Below are positions 42,701 through 54,821 of a stretch of DNA of 64,000 bases, one piece after another. The first letter of the stretch is position 1. Every line of letters starts with the position of its first letter. The position numbers were made by a program, and so were the translations under genes. Source of the DNA: Posidonia oceanica (lineage: Eukaryota > Streptophyta > Magnoliopsida > Alismatales > Posidoniaceae); the NCBI GenBank assembly GCA_037176725.1, contig JAZBRS010000026.1, positions 100,113,501 to 100,177,500 of the forward strand, written 5' to 3'. Under the pieces are notes generated by a model that worked only from the letters and a program-made list of their open reading frames with translations, was not told the origin of the DNA and searched no databases.

Positions 42701-45624
42701 CGGCTGGAGTCCTGGAGGTCGTGCGGAGCTGGGACGTCCCTCAGGGCAGCGTTCTACAGCTCGGAGCGGCGGGACGGCATCTGAGCTCACCGGAGAAGAA
42801 GGTCGAAGGCGGCGTTGACTTCGGCCGACGGCCACTGAAACCCTAGTCTAAGGGGCTAGGAAGCAAGAGTAGAGAGAGGCTAAGCTAATGGGGAAGGAAA
42901 ATACCTGTTGCGCTGTCTGGAGCGTCCCCCCGACGTGGGTGGCTTCTGCTGATGTCGGCGAGGTTCGTCCGGTTGTAGGAGGCGTCATCGGCGGCTCGTG
43001 AACGTCCGGAACTGCTCCATGTGGTCCTCCGGAGCTCGCTGAATGGTTGGAATGAAGCTTCGAAGCTAGTGAGAGAGAAAGCGGTTTTTTGGGTGCACTG
43101 AGAGTCGTCTGAGTTGGGCGTGGGTTTGTGTTGCCCTCTGGGCTAAACGGAGAGTTCTGGCAGGCTCCTGGAGGTTGGGTGAGCATTTCTGGAAGCTGGG
43201 TTCAGGCAGTGGGGTTCTGTGGAGGGAGATTAGAGTTGGTGGATTTTTGGACAGAATGCCGGCATAGGTGTTTGCTGTGGATTGCTCAGGTTGTGGTGAG
43301 GTTGAAGGCCAGTGCTTGGGGGTCTGAGAAGGTGGAGTTTCAGCGAGTTTCTCGGTAGGTTTTGGGGTGGAATGGTGGTCTATGTAGGAGGGAATTCTAG
43401 AGGAGGATGCTGTTGGGTTCTGTGGAGGAAGTTGGGTGTTTCTAGGTGGTTTTGGGTTGCAGATGGCTGCGGAATGGGAGGACTGAAATGCTGGAAGTTT
43501 GGTGGATTTGGGGGATGAATTTTGAGAGGTTTGAAGGGTGTTGGAGGTCTGGATTGCAGTGGGATGAAGGAGGAGGAAATGCTGATCTTTTTGGCAGTGG
43601 AAGAGGGTGAATTGGGTTCTCTCCGGCTGAGGATTGCACAAGGAAGAGGGTGGTCGTTCTGGGATGCTTGAGGGTGTGTTTTTCTGGTGTCTTGAGCTAC
43701 TGGCTCTACTGGTGTTTTGTCTGAGGCAGATGGCTGCAATTGAGGGCTAAGGAGGGGCGATGGCAGGAGATTGCAGGTGCACGGGAGGCAGGCGGCGCAC
43801 GCCGGTCCGGCCTGGGCAGAGGGCGTGCAAGGTGCAAGGATGGTCAGGTGGGAGGACGGTGCTGTCGACTGTAGAAAGTTGTGTAAGAAGAAAAAAAGAA
43901 AAAAAACCAGAGAGGAAGGAAGCGGGAGAGGAAGGAGGGAGGAGGAAGAGAGCTGTTGTGGGTCAGGCCTGGCACACGCAAGATTTTAAAAAAAGGAAAA
44001 AGAAGGAGAGGAAGGGGTTGGTGGGCTGGACCAGAGGAGAAAGTTTAAAAAAAAAAAAAAGAAAGATGAAAAAAGAAAAGGAAGGAGAGGAAAGGAAAAA
44101 AGAGGAAGAAGAAGTAGGAGAAAATTAAAATTAAAATAAAAATAAAATAGGAAAGATTTGAAAATGTTTTTAAAGAAGTTATTTTTAAGTTAGGATTTTT
44201 AATTAGGTTTTTAAAGATTGTTTTTTTTTTAATTAATTAGGGTTAGAAGGAGTTTGAATCTTGATTTAAGTTTTTAGGATTTAGGTTTTCTTTAAATTGT
44301 TTTTGATTTGGTTTAAATGTTTATTAAAATTTTAAGTTTTCTTTGTTAAGTTTTTCTTGTTAAGTTGGGATTTTTATTTAGGCTTTTTTAATGGATTGCT
44401 TCTTAATTAATTAGGAGGAGTTTTAGTCTTTTAGTTTTTAGTTTTTTTCTTAAGTCTTTTTTTAAATTGCTTTCTGATTTTGTTTGTTAAATTCTTTTAA
44501 TATTTTTTTAGTTAAGTTTTTCTTTTTCTTTTTCCTTTTCTAGTTAAGTTTTTTTTTTTTAGGCTTGCATTAGGTTTTAATTGCTTCTTTTAGATTTGTT
44601 AAGTTAAGATTTGTTTTAATTACTTGTCTTAGTATTCTTAATTGTTTTCTTCTTTTTTAGGATTCGTTTTTTATTATCTTTAATAGGGTTTTTACTTTTG
44701 GTTTGTTTTGATTATATTTCGGTTTTTTACTTGATTTTATAACATTTTCTTTTGTTTGTTTTGTATTTTTTAGATGGCATTCTTAATTTCCCTTTTTTAG
44801 TTGGATTCAATTAGGTTTTTGTTTTTAATTGTTTGTTTAAGTTTTTAATTACTTCTTTTTAGGATTTTGATTTGTTTTTCTTTTGTTTTAGAGTTTTAAA
44901 GGTTTTTAAGGTTTTTATAGGTTTTTTAAGGATTTAGTGGAAGAAAGGAAAAGAAAGGGAAAAGGAAAAAGAAAAGGAGGAAATGGAGGAGGAAAGGAGA
45001 AAGAGAGGAGTGGAAGGAAAATAAATATTAGAAAATCAAGGAATAAGCTAAAAATAGAATAAAAATGCAAATAAAACACAAAAGAGAGAGATGCACAAGG
45101 TAGGCCCACAGCCAAGCAGAAAGAAGGGAGAGAAGGGAGTGAAAAGAGGGCGGATAATCAGGAGAGAGAGAGGAGAGAGAAAAGAATAATCTAGGTGAGA
45201 GAAAAGGATAATTTGGGTAAATGGAGGGTTTAGAGGTTTCGAAAAGGGGTGAAATTTGGTGGGTGTGTGGCCTATGGTCTCTAGTGTTGGACCAAGGATT
45301 TGGATTTGGATTTGAGAAAGTTTTGGAAGGGTTTTGAGGTGTAGAAAAATGGGAGTTTTACCTAGGTTTTCTAGGATTTTTGGGAGTGGTTTTGGTTTGA
45401 AATTTTGAGGGCTCTTTGGTGGGTTTGCTAAGTTAGGAAGGGTGAGTTTTCCTATGGTTTTTGGGTAGTTTCTGGGTTCGAGAAAGGGGTGTAATCTTAG
45501 GTTGAGTTTGGGCTTGTTTTGAGGGGAAAGAAGAAAGGAAAGGTGTGGGTTTGGACCTAGGTTTGGGTTCAGAAGCCACCAGAAAATTCCAATCGATTCA
45601 GTCTGTCAAAATGGGGTGTCAACA
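39763..45624 (-). repeat. 3' LTR of element C
   Basis: On the minus strand it runs from TGTTGACACC at 45624 to ATTACTACA at 39763, 5,862 bp. The polypurine tract at 45628-45637 and the tail beyond show it is the 3' LTR. Zones on the minus strand: U3 from 45624 to about 44100, purine-rich (plus strand) promoter zone near 43860-44110, GC-rich zone to 42905, donor-like site at 42904, T-rich repeats at 42440-41610, donor at 41352, long 30-bp array at 41285-40470, and U5. Like E it lacks the acceptor segment found in D, F and G. Confidence 0.93.
40470..41285 (-). repeat. 30-bp tandem array, about 27 copies (LTR of C)
   Basis: On the plus strand the unit reads AAACGGTGCAAGAAACAAAG plus TCGGCACGCA. 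Some copies have TGAGAATGTAAAACAGTGCG variants that recur every few units, so a larger block was duplicated. The long open frames in this stretch (for example 40317-41342 minus and 40438-41295 plus) are by-products of the period. Confidence 0.9.
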
Positions 45625-45627
45625 GAT

Positions 45628-45637
45628 GCCCCTCCCT
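45628..45637 (-). other. polypurine tract of element C
   Basis: On the minus strand AGGGAGGGGC lies three bases before the 3' LTR start. It is identical to D's tract. Confidence 0.88.
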
Positions 45638-46259
45638 GAGTGAGGTCAAGCGAAGCGAGGCCGCTGCTTAGGGTTGACGAGACACCCCATCTGACCGACG
45701 GGAGCAGAGGATTACTGTCGGCGTGAGCCACTTATTTGGCAGGTGCTCCGAACGTCGTAGATCGTTGCCGTAATGCAAAGTGCAGGTGCAGATGGATGGA
45801 ATGCAATGTATGCAATGCATGCTAATGCGGATGCAATGCAAAAGTTAGTGCCGAAGTTACTACAGATGGGGAAGCCGATACAACACGGATGATGCTGATG
45901 GTGCCGATGATGCCGATGATGCTTAGACTAGCTTGCGATGTTGCGCGACTGAAGAGTTGATGCAACAGGACGCTGAAGGGGGAGCTGCAGCGTGACGCGG
46001 AACTTGGCGGTAAGTCCAAACCTGCGCAACAAGGAGGGGAAAAAGGGGCAGCTTGTCCTCGCCCGAGGGAGCAAGCAAGCAAGGCGGCTAGGAGCCGCGC
46101 AGAAAAGGGGTAACCAAAACTACAGAGGTGCGACGGGAGAAGGGGACCCTCTCCTGGCGTGGAGGGATGCGGAGCTTCGTCCTTTGGAACGAAGTTGCAC
46201 GAAGGAGGTGATAAGTTATCGTACTTATCGGTCGGGGGGGGATGAGTTTCGGATCATCA

Positions 46260-47190
46260 GCCGAGAGTGATAGTTTACGGTCCTATCAACCGGAAGCGAT
46301 GGTTTACGGTCCTATCAACCGAGAGTGATAGTTTACGGTCCTATCAACCAGAAGCGATAGTTTACAGTCCTATCAACCGGAAGCGATAGTTTACGGTCTT
46401 ATCAACCGGAAGGTGCAGTTGTGAGTGATAGTTACTGGATATCAGCCGTATAACATGGTTGCAGGTGATAGTTTTGGATATCAGCCCAGAATGAGTTTTG
46501 GATCATCAGCCAGAAGTGATAGTTTACGGTCCTATCAACCGGAAAGGGCAAACCATGAGGGATAGTTACTGGATATCAGCCGTATAACATAATTACGAGT
46601 GATAGTTTTGGATATCAGCCCAGGATGAGTTTTGGATCATCAACCAAAGAATGATAGTTTACGGTCCTATCAACCGGAAGGTGCAATTATGAGAGATAGT
46701 TACTGGATATCAGCCGTATAACGCAAACCCGTGATAGTTTTGGATATCAGCCCAGGATGAGTTTTGGATCATTAGCTAGAGAATGATAGTTTACGATCCT
46801 ATCAACCGGAAAGGGTGTTTGCGAGTGATAGTTACTGGATATCAGCCGTATAATGCAATTGCGAGTGATAGTTTTGGATATCAGCCCAGGATGAGTTTTG
46901 GATCATCAGCCAAAGAATGATAGTTTACGGTCCTATCAACCGGAAAGAGCAATTGCAAGGGATAGTTACTGGATATCAGCCGTATAACGTAATTGCCAGT
47001 GATAGTTTTGGATATCAGCCTAGGATGAGTTTTGGATCATCAGCCAAAGAATGATAGTTTACGGTCCTATCAACCGGAAAGGGGCAATTACGAGTGACAG
47101 TTACTGGGTGTCAGCCGTATAACACAACTGCGGGATAGTTTTGGATATCAGCCCAAGATGATAGTTTACGGTCCTATCAACCGGAAAGAG
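46260..47190 (-). repeat. GATAG hairpin array of element C with a higher-order repeat
   Basis: The basic unit on the plus strand is GATAGTTTACGGTCCTATCA plus ACCGGAAG. From about 46400 the array has a larger period of about 125 bp made of three parts: a GATAGTTTACGG hairpin, a GATAGTTACTGGATATCAGC part and a GATAGTTTTGGATATCAGCC part followed by GATGAGTTTTGGATCATCAG. About seven such blocks are present. D's array is built of the same parts but is dominated by the first one. Confidence 0.9.
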
Positions 47191-47192
47191 CA

Positions 47193-47204
47193 GTGATTGA
47201 TTGC

Positions 47205-47237
<33 letters not shown>

Positions 47238-47250
47238 CGATCGATTGATC
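47193..47250 (-). repeat. GATT microsatellite
   Basis: GATT repeated about 13 times with a few GATC variants. Confidence 0.9.
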
Positions 47251-47267
47251 AGAAAGGGATTGATAAG

Positions 47268-50200
47268 TGTTGACACCCCATTTCGACAAGGCTGAATCGG
47301 CAGGTCTCTCTGGTGGCTAGGAAAAACCCAAAATTACACCTTTCTCCTCACCCTTCCTTTCGAATCCAAACTCCACCTCAAACCCTGAAACCAAACCTAG
47401 AACTACACCCATTTTCTAACCCAGAAAACCACCCCAAAATTCTCTCAAAACCTTACCCTGAAACCATCCAAGACCTTACCCTAAAACCATCCAAATGCAG
47501 GTCCAAATCCACCCCTCTCCCTTTCTCTTTCCCTCCAAAACCAGCCTAAACTCAACCTAAGATTACACTCCTTTCCCGAACCCAAAAACTAACCAAAAAT
47601 CATAGGAAAACTCACCATCCCTGACTTAACAAACCCACCAAAAATCCTAGAAACTTTCAAACCAAAACCACCCCCAAAAATCCTAGGAAACTTAGGCAAA
47701 ACTACCCTTTTTCTACACCTCAAAACCCTTCCAAAACTTTCTCAAAACCAAACCAAAACCCTAGGTCGCACACTAGAGACCCTAGACTGCACACCCTCCA
47801 AATTTCACCCCTTTTCGAAACCTCTAAAACCTCCTTTTGCCCAAATTATCCTTTTCTCTCTCCTGGATTATCCTTATCTCTCTCCTCTCTCTCTCCTGAT
47901 TATCCTCCTTCTTTTCACCACCTTTTCTCCCTCTTTTTTGTCTGGCTATGGGCCCCCTTGTGCTCCTATCTGTTCTCAACCTTATTCCTATTTTTATCTT
48001 ATTTTTGCCATTTTCTTTGATTTTCAAAAAATTACTTTCCTTCAACTCCTCTCTTTCCTATTTATTCCTCCGTTTCTTCCTTTTCTTTTTCCTTTTCCCC
48101 TTCTTTTCCTCTCTTCCACTAAAGCCTTAAAAAACAATTAAAAACCTTTAAAACTCTAAAACAAAAGAGAAACAAATCAAAACCCTAAAAAGAAATAATT
48201 AAAAACTTAAACAAACAATTAAAAACAAAAAAAACTAACTAAACCCAACTAAAAAGAGAAACTAAGAATGCAATCTAAAAAAATACAAAACAAACAAAGG
48301 AAAATGCTATAAAATCAAGCAAAAAAAAAAACCAAAATATAATCAAAACAAACCAAAAGTAAAAATCTCATTAAAAATAATCAAAAAACAAATCATAAAA
48401 AAAAAGAAGAAGAAGAAAACAATTAAAAACATTAAGACAAGTAATTAAAAGACACTTAACAAACCTAAAAGAAACAACCAAAAAACTTGAAACAATTTAA
48501 AAACATTTAATTAAAAGCTTAACAACAAAAACTTAACTAAAGAATATTAAAAGAATTTAACAAACAAAATCAAAAAGCAATTTAAAAAAAAGACTTAAGA
48601 AAAAAACTAAAGTCAAAAAACTTAAAACTCCTCCTAACTAATTAAAAAGCAACCCATTAAAAAGCCTAATTAAAAATCCCAACTTAACAAGAAAAATTTA
48701 ACAAGGAAAACTTAACTAAAAAATATTAAAAAGAATTTAACCAACAAAATCAAAAAAACAATTTAAAGAAAACTTAAACCCTAAAAACTTAAATCAAAAG
48801 AGAAGTTTAAACAATTAAAACAATCAAAAAACAAAAAAAAAAACTTAAAAGAAGGAAACCATTAACAAATTCAAAAGAGTAATCAGAAAAAAAGAAAATT
48901 AAAAAAAAAGACATTATGCTTTGAAACAAATCCAAAAAAAAGAGAAACAAAAACTTAATCTTTTCTTTTTTTCTTTTTTTCTTTTCTTCTTTCTTTTTCT
49001 TTCCTATTTCTTCTTCTTCCTTTTTATTTTTTGATTTTCTTTCCCTTCCCCCCTCTGTTACAGCAGACCTCCTTTCTCCTTCTCCTCTCTGTCTTCAACC
49101 ACCCTACTCCCTTCACACCTGCACACACCACCAGACCTGACCACCTGCACGCCCCTGCACCAGCCCAGACCGGCATGCGCCGCCCGCCGCGGCCGTGCCA
49201 CCAGAGCCCTGCCACCACCCCTCCTTGGCACTCAAGTGCCTGAACCCAAGCCATAACCCAAGAAACGAGTGGAACTAAGAAAAAAGACATCAGAAGAAAT
49301 CCAGAATTCACCCACAGACCCTCCTCTCTCCCTTGTGCACTCCACCAGAAGCAAGAAGCCAAGCAACCCAAGAATTCCCGAAAAACAGACCACTTGAACC
49401 CATTTTTCTCTCCAAAGCTTCCAACACACATACTCCATTGAAGAACTTCCAGGCATCCAAAAATTCCCAAACTCCACCATCGTACTCACCAAGCTCCCAC
49501 CTTCACAACCCACCCAACATCTCACCACAAGACTTCCCACAGCCACCGCATTCCACTACAAACACTTGGGTCCTGTTTTTGCCCGAAAACTTCAAACCTC
49601 CATAACTTCTTCCACACTTAGTGGAATTCACTTCTGCTTCTTCCCACGCGCTCCCCAGACAACCACCTAGCCGCCCGTGCCCTTGGCTCGGCCTGGAACG
49701 CCGCACATCACCGTACCCACCTCGGTCTTCACAGCAAGAGCTCATCTGAACCTGATCTTGCTCCGGGCTGTGGAGCTTGCTTCTGGAAGCTCCGTCCTCC
49801 TCCTTGGACCTCCGGCAACGTCCCCGAGCCACCCCAGCAGCAGCAGCCGCCGCTCCATGCCGTCCCCACCTCCCTCCGGCCGACCAAAAGCCACCCAGGT
49901 GGGTGGCCCTCTCCGGCGTGTGCAGCGGGTGAAACCACCCTCCTCCAGCTTCTCCTCCTCCTCCTCTTGCTCCTCGGCTTTTCCCCGAGGCTTTTCATCG
50001 CCTTTGCCGCCCGCAAGAGCTCGCCGAACTTCCTTTCTTCTCCGACGCCGGTCGCGGCGTTCCAGCAGCGGCAGCACTCCCGCGAGCTTCTGCCGCTGCC
50101 GACGCTTCGCCGGACCTCCCCTGCCTCTGCACGAGCTCGCCGGTCTCCTCCGCACCCTTCCCGCACCGCGCCGACACCTCCTCCGCCGGTCCAGGGAAGC

Positions 50201-53200
50201 CGCCGACGAGCTCCGACAGCCTCCCCTGTAGTAGGTAAAACACTCACTGTTCTCTTTTTTTTTTTTTAACTTAGTTCATTTACTTGCATTGCATTGCTGT
50301 CATTATAAGTTTCTAATATTGCATGTAGGTCCATATCAGTTTATGAATCATGTTATGCTGATTTAAAATCATATTGAATTGCAATTAAAGTCTACATTCT
50401 TGCCTATTTGCACTGTCATCCACATGCTGTTCATTTTCTTTATTTGTCTTTTAAATTGAGCCCTGCATGTTTCTGTTATTACATATTGGTCCTCTGTTGT
50501 TGTGGTTTAACTGTATTTCTTTAAATCTAGTCCAGTAAGTTGTTGTATTTGCAGATCAGTCGGTTCTTGGTTCAACATGGCTTGCTATGCTTTACTGTTT
50601 GCCCCAGCATGTTTTTATTTTTGCAATTAGGTCCTTCAGTTGTTAAATGCCATTTAAATGCTTGCTGTTATCTTATTAAATTGCTGTTAAGTCCTGATCT
50701 TTGCATTATTTGCATATTGGCCCTTTGATCTGTTATCAAGCATTCTGTTTGCATCCTCTATTTACTGCATTGCATGCTTAGCTCTTGCTTCCTGATTTTG
50801 CACATAGGTCCTCTGCATCATGCATAGCATGCATTTAGCTTGCATTTTTCTTACAAAATTGCATTTCAACCCCCACATGTTTTAAAATCGCATATAGATC
50901 CTCCATATGATTGCAAAGCTTATTCCAATGCATGTTTACCTTATTAGATTGCATTTTGAACCCTGCAGCTTGCAAAATCACACTTAGACCCCTCAATTTC
51001 CAAAAACCCTGCATAAAAAGCCCCGAACTTTTCAAAATCTTTGCATTTAGACCCCCATTCTTTCAAAAATTGCATTTAAGTCCCCAATTTTCTGAAAAAT
51101 CATCCTTAGGTCTTTTCTTGCATTTTGCACGCATTGCACTCATGCACTCTTGCATTCTGGCATCCTTGCACACACTTAAACACTCTTAGCTCCCATTCAC
51201 AGGGGAGGACCTGTTGTGCACACCTCTAGGACCTCCTGTACACTTAGATCCATTCTTCTCCCCTGTTCTGGCCCCTCTGCCTTGAAGCTGGGATATCTTC
51301 CGATCCGGCCGTTGGATCGTCTCAACCAAGCTACCTGGACGACCCCGGCGGAGCGCTCTTCAGCATGGACCAAGCAGATCTCAGATCAGGCTTCAGATTT
51401 CCTAGGTAAGTCCTCCTGAAGCCCTGCACAGCATTCATTTGCACACCATTTGCATTACATGCATCGTTTTCGCTTTCTGTTTCCTCGAACATGTAGAATA
51501 GGACTCCCTCTTCCTATCTATCAGCTCTGCTCCCCTTTTCACGTATTCCCAAGTGCTTTGTGTTGTGTTTCCCCTAGATTCACCACTAATTGCAACTTTC
51601 TTCCCCCTTTCCCACGATCTGATCGCACTGCGAGCTTTGGGCAACGTGCGAGAAATATCGTAGGACGGTTTAGTGGGAAACAGTTACAGAATGGTGGTAA
51701 TCCTTCCACTTGCTTATCTTCCCCATTGTAGGTCTTCACACCTACTCTGCGTGGCCCTTAAACAGTGTCTGTTCTCACACACGCACTGTTTGCTTCTCCT
51801 TTCGCTTCTCTTGTCCTCTCTCTTTGCATTTGCATCTGCACGGCTTCATCGATGTTTTATTTCGCTGTTTTTGGCACCATTCTGCGTGCCCGCTTTGCTT
51901 TTGGCACCGTTTCGCGTGCCCGCTCTGTCTTTGGCACCATTTTGCATGCCTGCTTTGCTTTTGGCACCGTTTCGCGTGCCCGCTCTGTCTTTGGCACCGT
52001 TTTGCGCGCCCGCTTTGCTTTTGGCACCGTTTTGCGTGCCCACTCTGCTTTTGGCACCGTTTTGCGTGCCCGCTTTGCTTTTGGCACCGTTTCGCATGCC
52101 CGCTCTGTCTCTAGCACCGTTTCGCGTGCCCGCTCTGTCTCTGGCACCGTTTTGCATGCCCACTTTGCTTTTGGCACCGTTTTGCGTCCCCGCTTTGCTT
52201 TTGGCACCGTTTTGCGTGCCCGTTTTGCTTTTGGCACCGTTTCGCGTGCTCGCTTCGTCTCTAGCACCGTTTCGCGTGCCCGATTTGTATTTGGCACCGT
52301 TTCGCGTGCCCGGTCTGCTTTTGGCACCGTTTCGCATGCCCGCTTTGCTTTTGGCACCGTTTCACGTGCCCGCTCTATCTTTGGCACCGTTTCGCATGCC
52401 CGCTCTGTCTTTGGCACTGTTTTGCGTGCCCGCCTCTTCCTTGGCACCGTTTTGCGTGCCAACTTTGCTTTTGGCACCGTTTTGCGTGTCTGCTCTGTTT
52501 TTGGCACCGTTTTGCGTGCCTGCTCTGTCTTTGGCACCGTTTTGCGTGCCCGCCTCTTCCTTGGCACCGTTTTGCATGCTCGCTTTGCCTTTGGCACCGT
52601 TTCGCGTGCCCGGTCTGTCTTTGGCACCGTTTTGCGTGCCCGCTTTGCTTTTGGCACCGTTTCGCGTGCCCGCTCTACTTTTGGCACCGTTTTGCTTGCC
52701 TGCTTTGCTTTTGGCACTGTTTCGTGTGCCCGCTCTATCTTTGGCACCGTTTTGCGTGCCGCCTCGCCTTCTCTCACTGTTTTACGTGCCGGTCTTGTTT
52801 TCTTGCACCGTTTTGCGTGCCGCTTCCGCTTCTCGCACTGTTTCGCGTGTCTTATGCCGTTTCCTTTGCATGTCGCCTGCATTGCTTGGTTTTTACCGTC
52901 GTTTTGCTTTTTCGCTTGCATTTGCATATAGGGCAGTGATGCTTATTGCCTGGAGTTCTCACGAGCCAGTTTTCGCCCGGTTCGGAACATAGACAGCATT
53001 GCTGAGCGCTTAGACTGCACGTTTACTTTCTTGCATTGCATTCCCTCACTTAGAGCACACCTTTGAGCATTTAGGTAGGCATTCATTGGCACTTAGGCAT
53101 TCAAAGTCTGCATTTCCCTGCATATGCGAGCGTAAGCCTAGAAAGACCGATTCTCGGGCGTGTCGGGGGCTTCCCCGCACGTAACAAGAGTCCTTGCCCA

Positions 53201-53494
53201 GTCTTTTGGCCCACAATGACCATATTGCCCTTATCCTAGGCATGAGTCACATCATTTGCATTTGTTTTCCTTTACATTGCTTTGCTTTGCATTTCTTGCT
53301 TGGTTTTGCATGTTAATTCACGCATTTCCCCCGGTTTTCCTTGTCTCCCGATAATAGACACGATGGCGACTCTGAATTGTCTTATCTTCCCATTTTCTTA
53401 TCTTTTCTCCTCTGTTTTAAGTGTTTTCGAGTTGAGCCCCCCTCCTCGGACTTAGCCGCTAATAGTAAGCCTGATTCTGATTGGGATTACTACA
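47268..53494 (+). repeat. 5' LTR of element F
   Basis: 6,227 bp, TGTTGACACC to ATTACTACA, the longest LTR here because of the long 30-bp array. Zones: A-rich U3 to about 48960, pyrimidine zone at 48960-49050, GC-rich zone to 50234, donor-like site at 50235, T-rich repeats at 50270-51160, donor at 51406, acceptor at 51731, array at 51873-52845 and the U5 block at 53139-53251, with a 10-bp deletion in the hairpin of that block. It lacks the roughly 45-bp segment before the LTR end found in B, C, D and E. Confidence 0.93.
51873..52845 (+). repeat. 30-bp tandem array, about 32 copies (LTR of F)
   Basis: Units such as GGCACCGTTTTGCGTGCCCG plus CTTTGCTTTT. GGCAC and GTGCC are complementary, so each unit can form a small hairpin. 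In the first third, two variants (TTTTGCG with CTTTGCTTTT, and TTTCGCG with CTCTGTCTTT) tend to alternate, giving a 60-bp period. Five of six reading frames are open for hundreds of codons. Confidence 0.92.
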
Positions 53495-54821
53495 GTGGCG
53501 ACTCTGCTGGGGATAGCAGACTTCGGCTTTCATTCCTGGCTTTTTCGCTCGCCTGTTTTGCAGCTTTGTCTGCCTTTTGTGCCTTCTTTGCCTATTTTGC
53601 TCGCTTTTCTGTGCAAACTCCTAGCGAGTCGCCATGTGGCTACTCTACTTAGGTTTTGCACCTCCTTTGCCTTGGTTTGCACTCTATTTTGCTTTGCTAT
53701 GCCTCTATTGCTTGTTTACTTACTTATTTCCTTGCTTCTGCTCTTACTTGCTTTACGGCTTACCTGTCTTTACTTTCCTTATCTTGCTTGCTTATTATTG
53801 CTTCATTTCTTACACGATGCATGTCTACATACTTGTTTGGCAACGATGCATGCTTTTGAATGATGAATGCTTTCTTTTACACATTTGCTATGTCACTACG
53901 CACGCACATACCCTGCTTATATGCCTTTTGACATGATGAACGCTTTCTCTTCACTATCATGCTCACAAACACCCGCACATGCCATGCACTTGCCTTTTGT
54001 TGTGTTGTATGTTGTTTGCCTGCCATATTTGGTTGATTTTCTTCCCTTTAACACATGCCATGCCTAGGATAGTAGAGACTTGTTTGCTCTCCCTGTGGTT
54101 AACTAAAAATGGCAAGTAAAAAGAACTTCTAGGAGCAACTAGAGACTTCAAACAATCCTTCACCCCTTTGGGTTAATAAAATGCGCAAGATAAAAGACTT
54201 TAATCATTTGCATAAGCATCATATAGGGCATGCATCTTCTCATCTGAGTCCACCAATTAGTCTGCGAAGGATAGTCCCGACCTCTTGTTCCACTGCTTTG
54301 GGCATGGCGCAAGTCGGTCGGTCTGTCCCCCCTTTGTTCAGGGGTCGTGTCGGTGTTAGTAGAGGGTACCACCTACGCCTCGGCGGGGTTGAGGCCACCA
54401 ACGCACCACCCTATCATTACCTGAGCTCTAGGCCAGGAGTTAGGCAGGGAACCCACTTTTCTGACCTGAGTCGGTGACCCGTACACCCAGGGATCTCGAA
54501 GTAGATCACCTGCTAAGATACACTAGGTAGGTAAGGCGGGCATACTAGAAAGCATACATATCATTCATGCCATCTAACTTAACTCATTTGCATCTGTCTT
54601 TCAGTTTCTAATTCCTGTTTCCTTCTGTTTGTGTCAGCAGTGATCGGTAAGCGAGTTCCCCTTGCTAGAGCTTGAGTACCGACCCTTTCTGACACCCCTG
54701 TTGCGATCTTGTTCGCGACCATTCCCCTTCTGAGCTATCCGCCTTTGCGACAATAGCTCCTAATAGGAATCGCCGTTTGCATACCCGTCGTAGCCCTATT
54801 CTCACGCGCTCTAGGTCAGCA
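53495..54821 (+). other. leader of element F
   Basis: Uninterrupted leader of 1.3 kb, the full version of the one split by E in element D. It shares the conserved block (54100-54540) with B, D and G. No gene is recognised. Confidence 0.8.
53496..53513 (+). other. primer-binding site of element F
   Basis: TGGCGACTCTGCTGGGGA, one base after the LTR end. This is the best-preserved PBS in the window and the reference for the others. Confidence 0.9.

Larger units (their letters stand above)
45625..47267 (-). mobile_element. tail of element C (3' internal region, partial)
   Basis: Begins with the polypurine tract and the stretch matching D's tail (45625-45760 against 30400-30544). It then has non-coding sequence (45760-46200) and hairpin arrays to 47190, a GATT microsatellite, and ends where element F starts at 47268. 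The rest of C is outside the window. The order matches D's tail in reverse, which confirms that C is the same type of element. Confidence 0.9.

Noticed and set aside
49742..50247. Open frames in the GC-rich part of the F LTR (49677-50231 plus, 49729-50247 minus)
   Set aside because: They overlap each other on opposite strands, are rich in Arg/Ser/Pro from GC-rich simple sequence, and lie inside the LTR.
51673..52992. A 439-codon open frame in the F LTR, and similar long frames at 13131-13976, 13468-14139, 40317-41342 and 51857-52927
   Set aside because: They consist of a 30-bp tandem array without stop codons, are open in several frames on both strands, and have no recognisable domain or consistent start.
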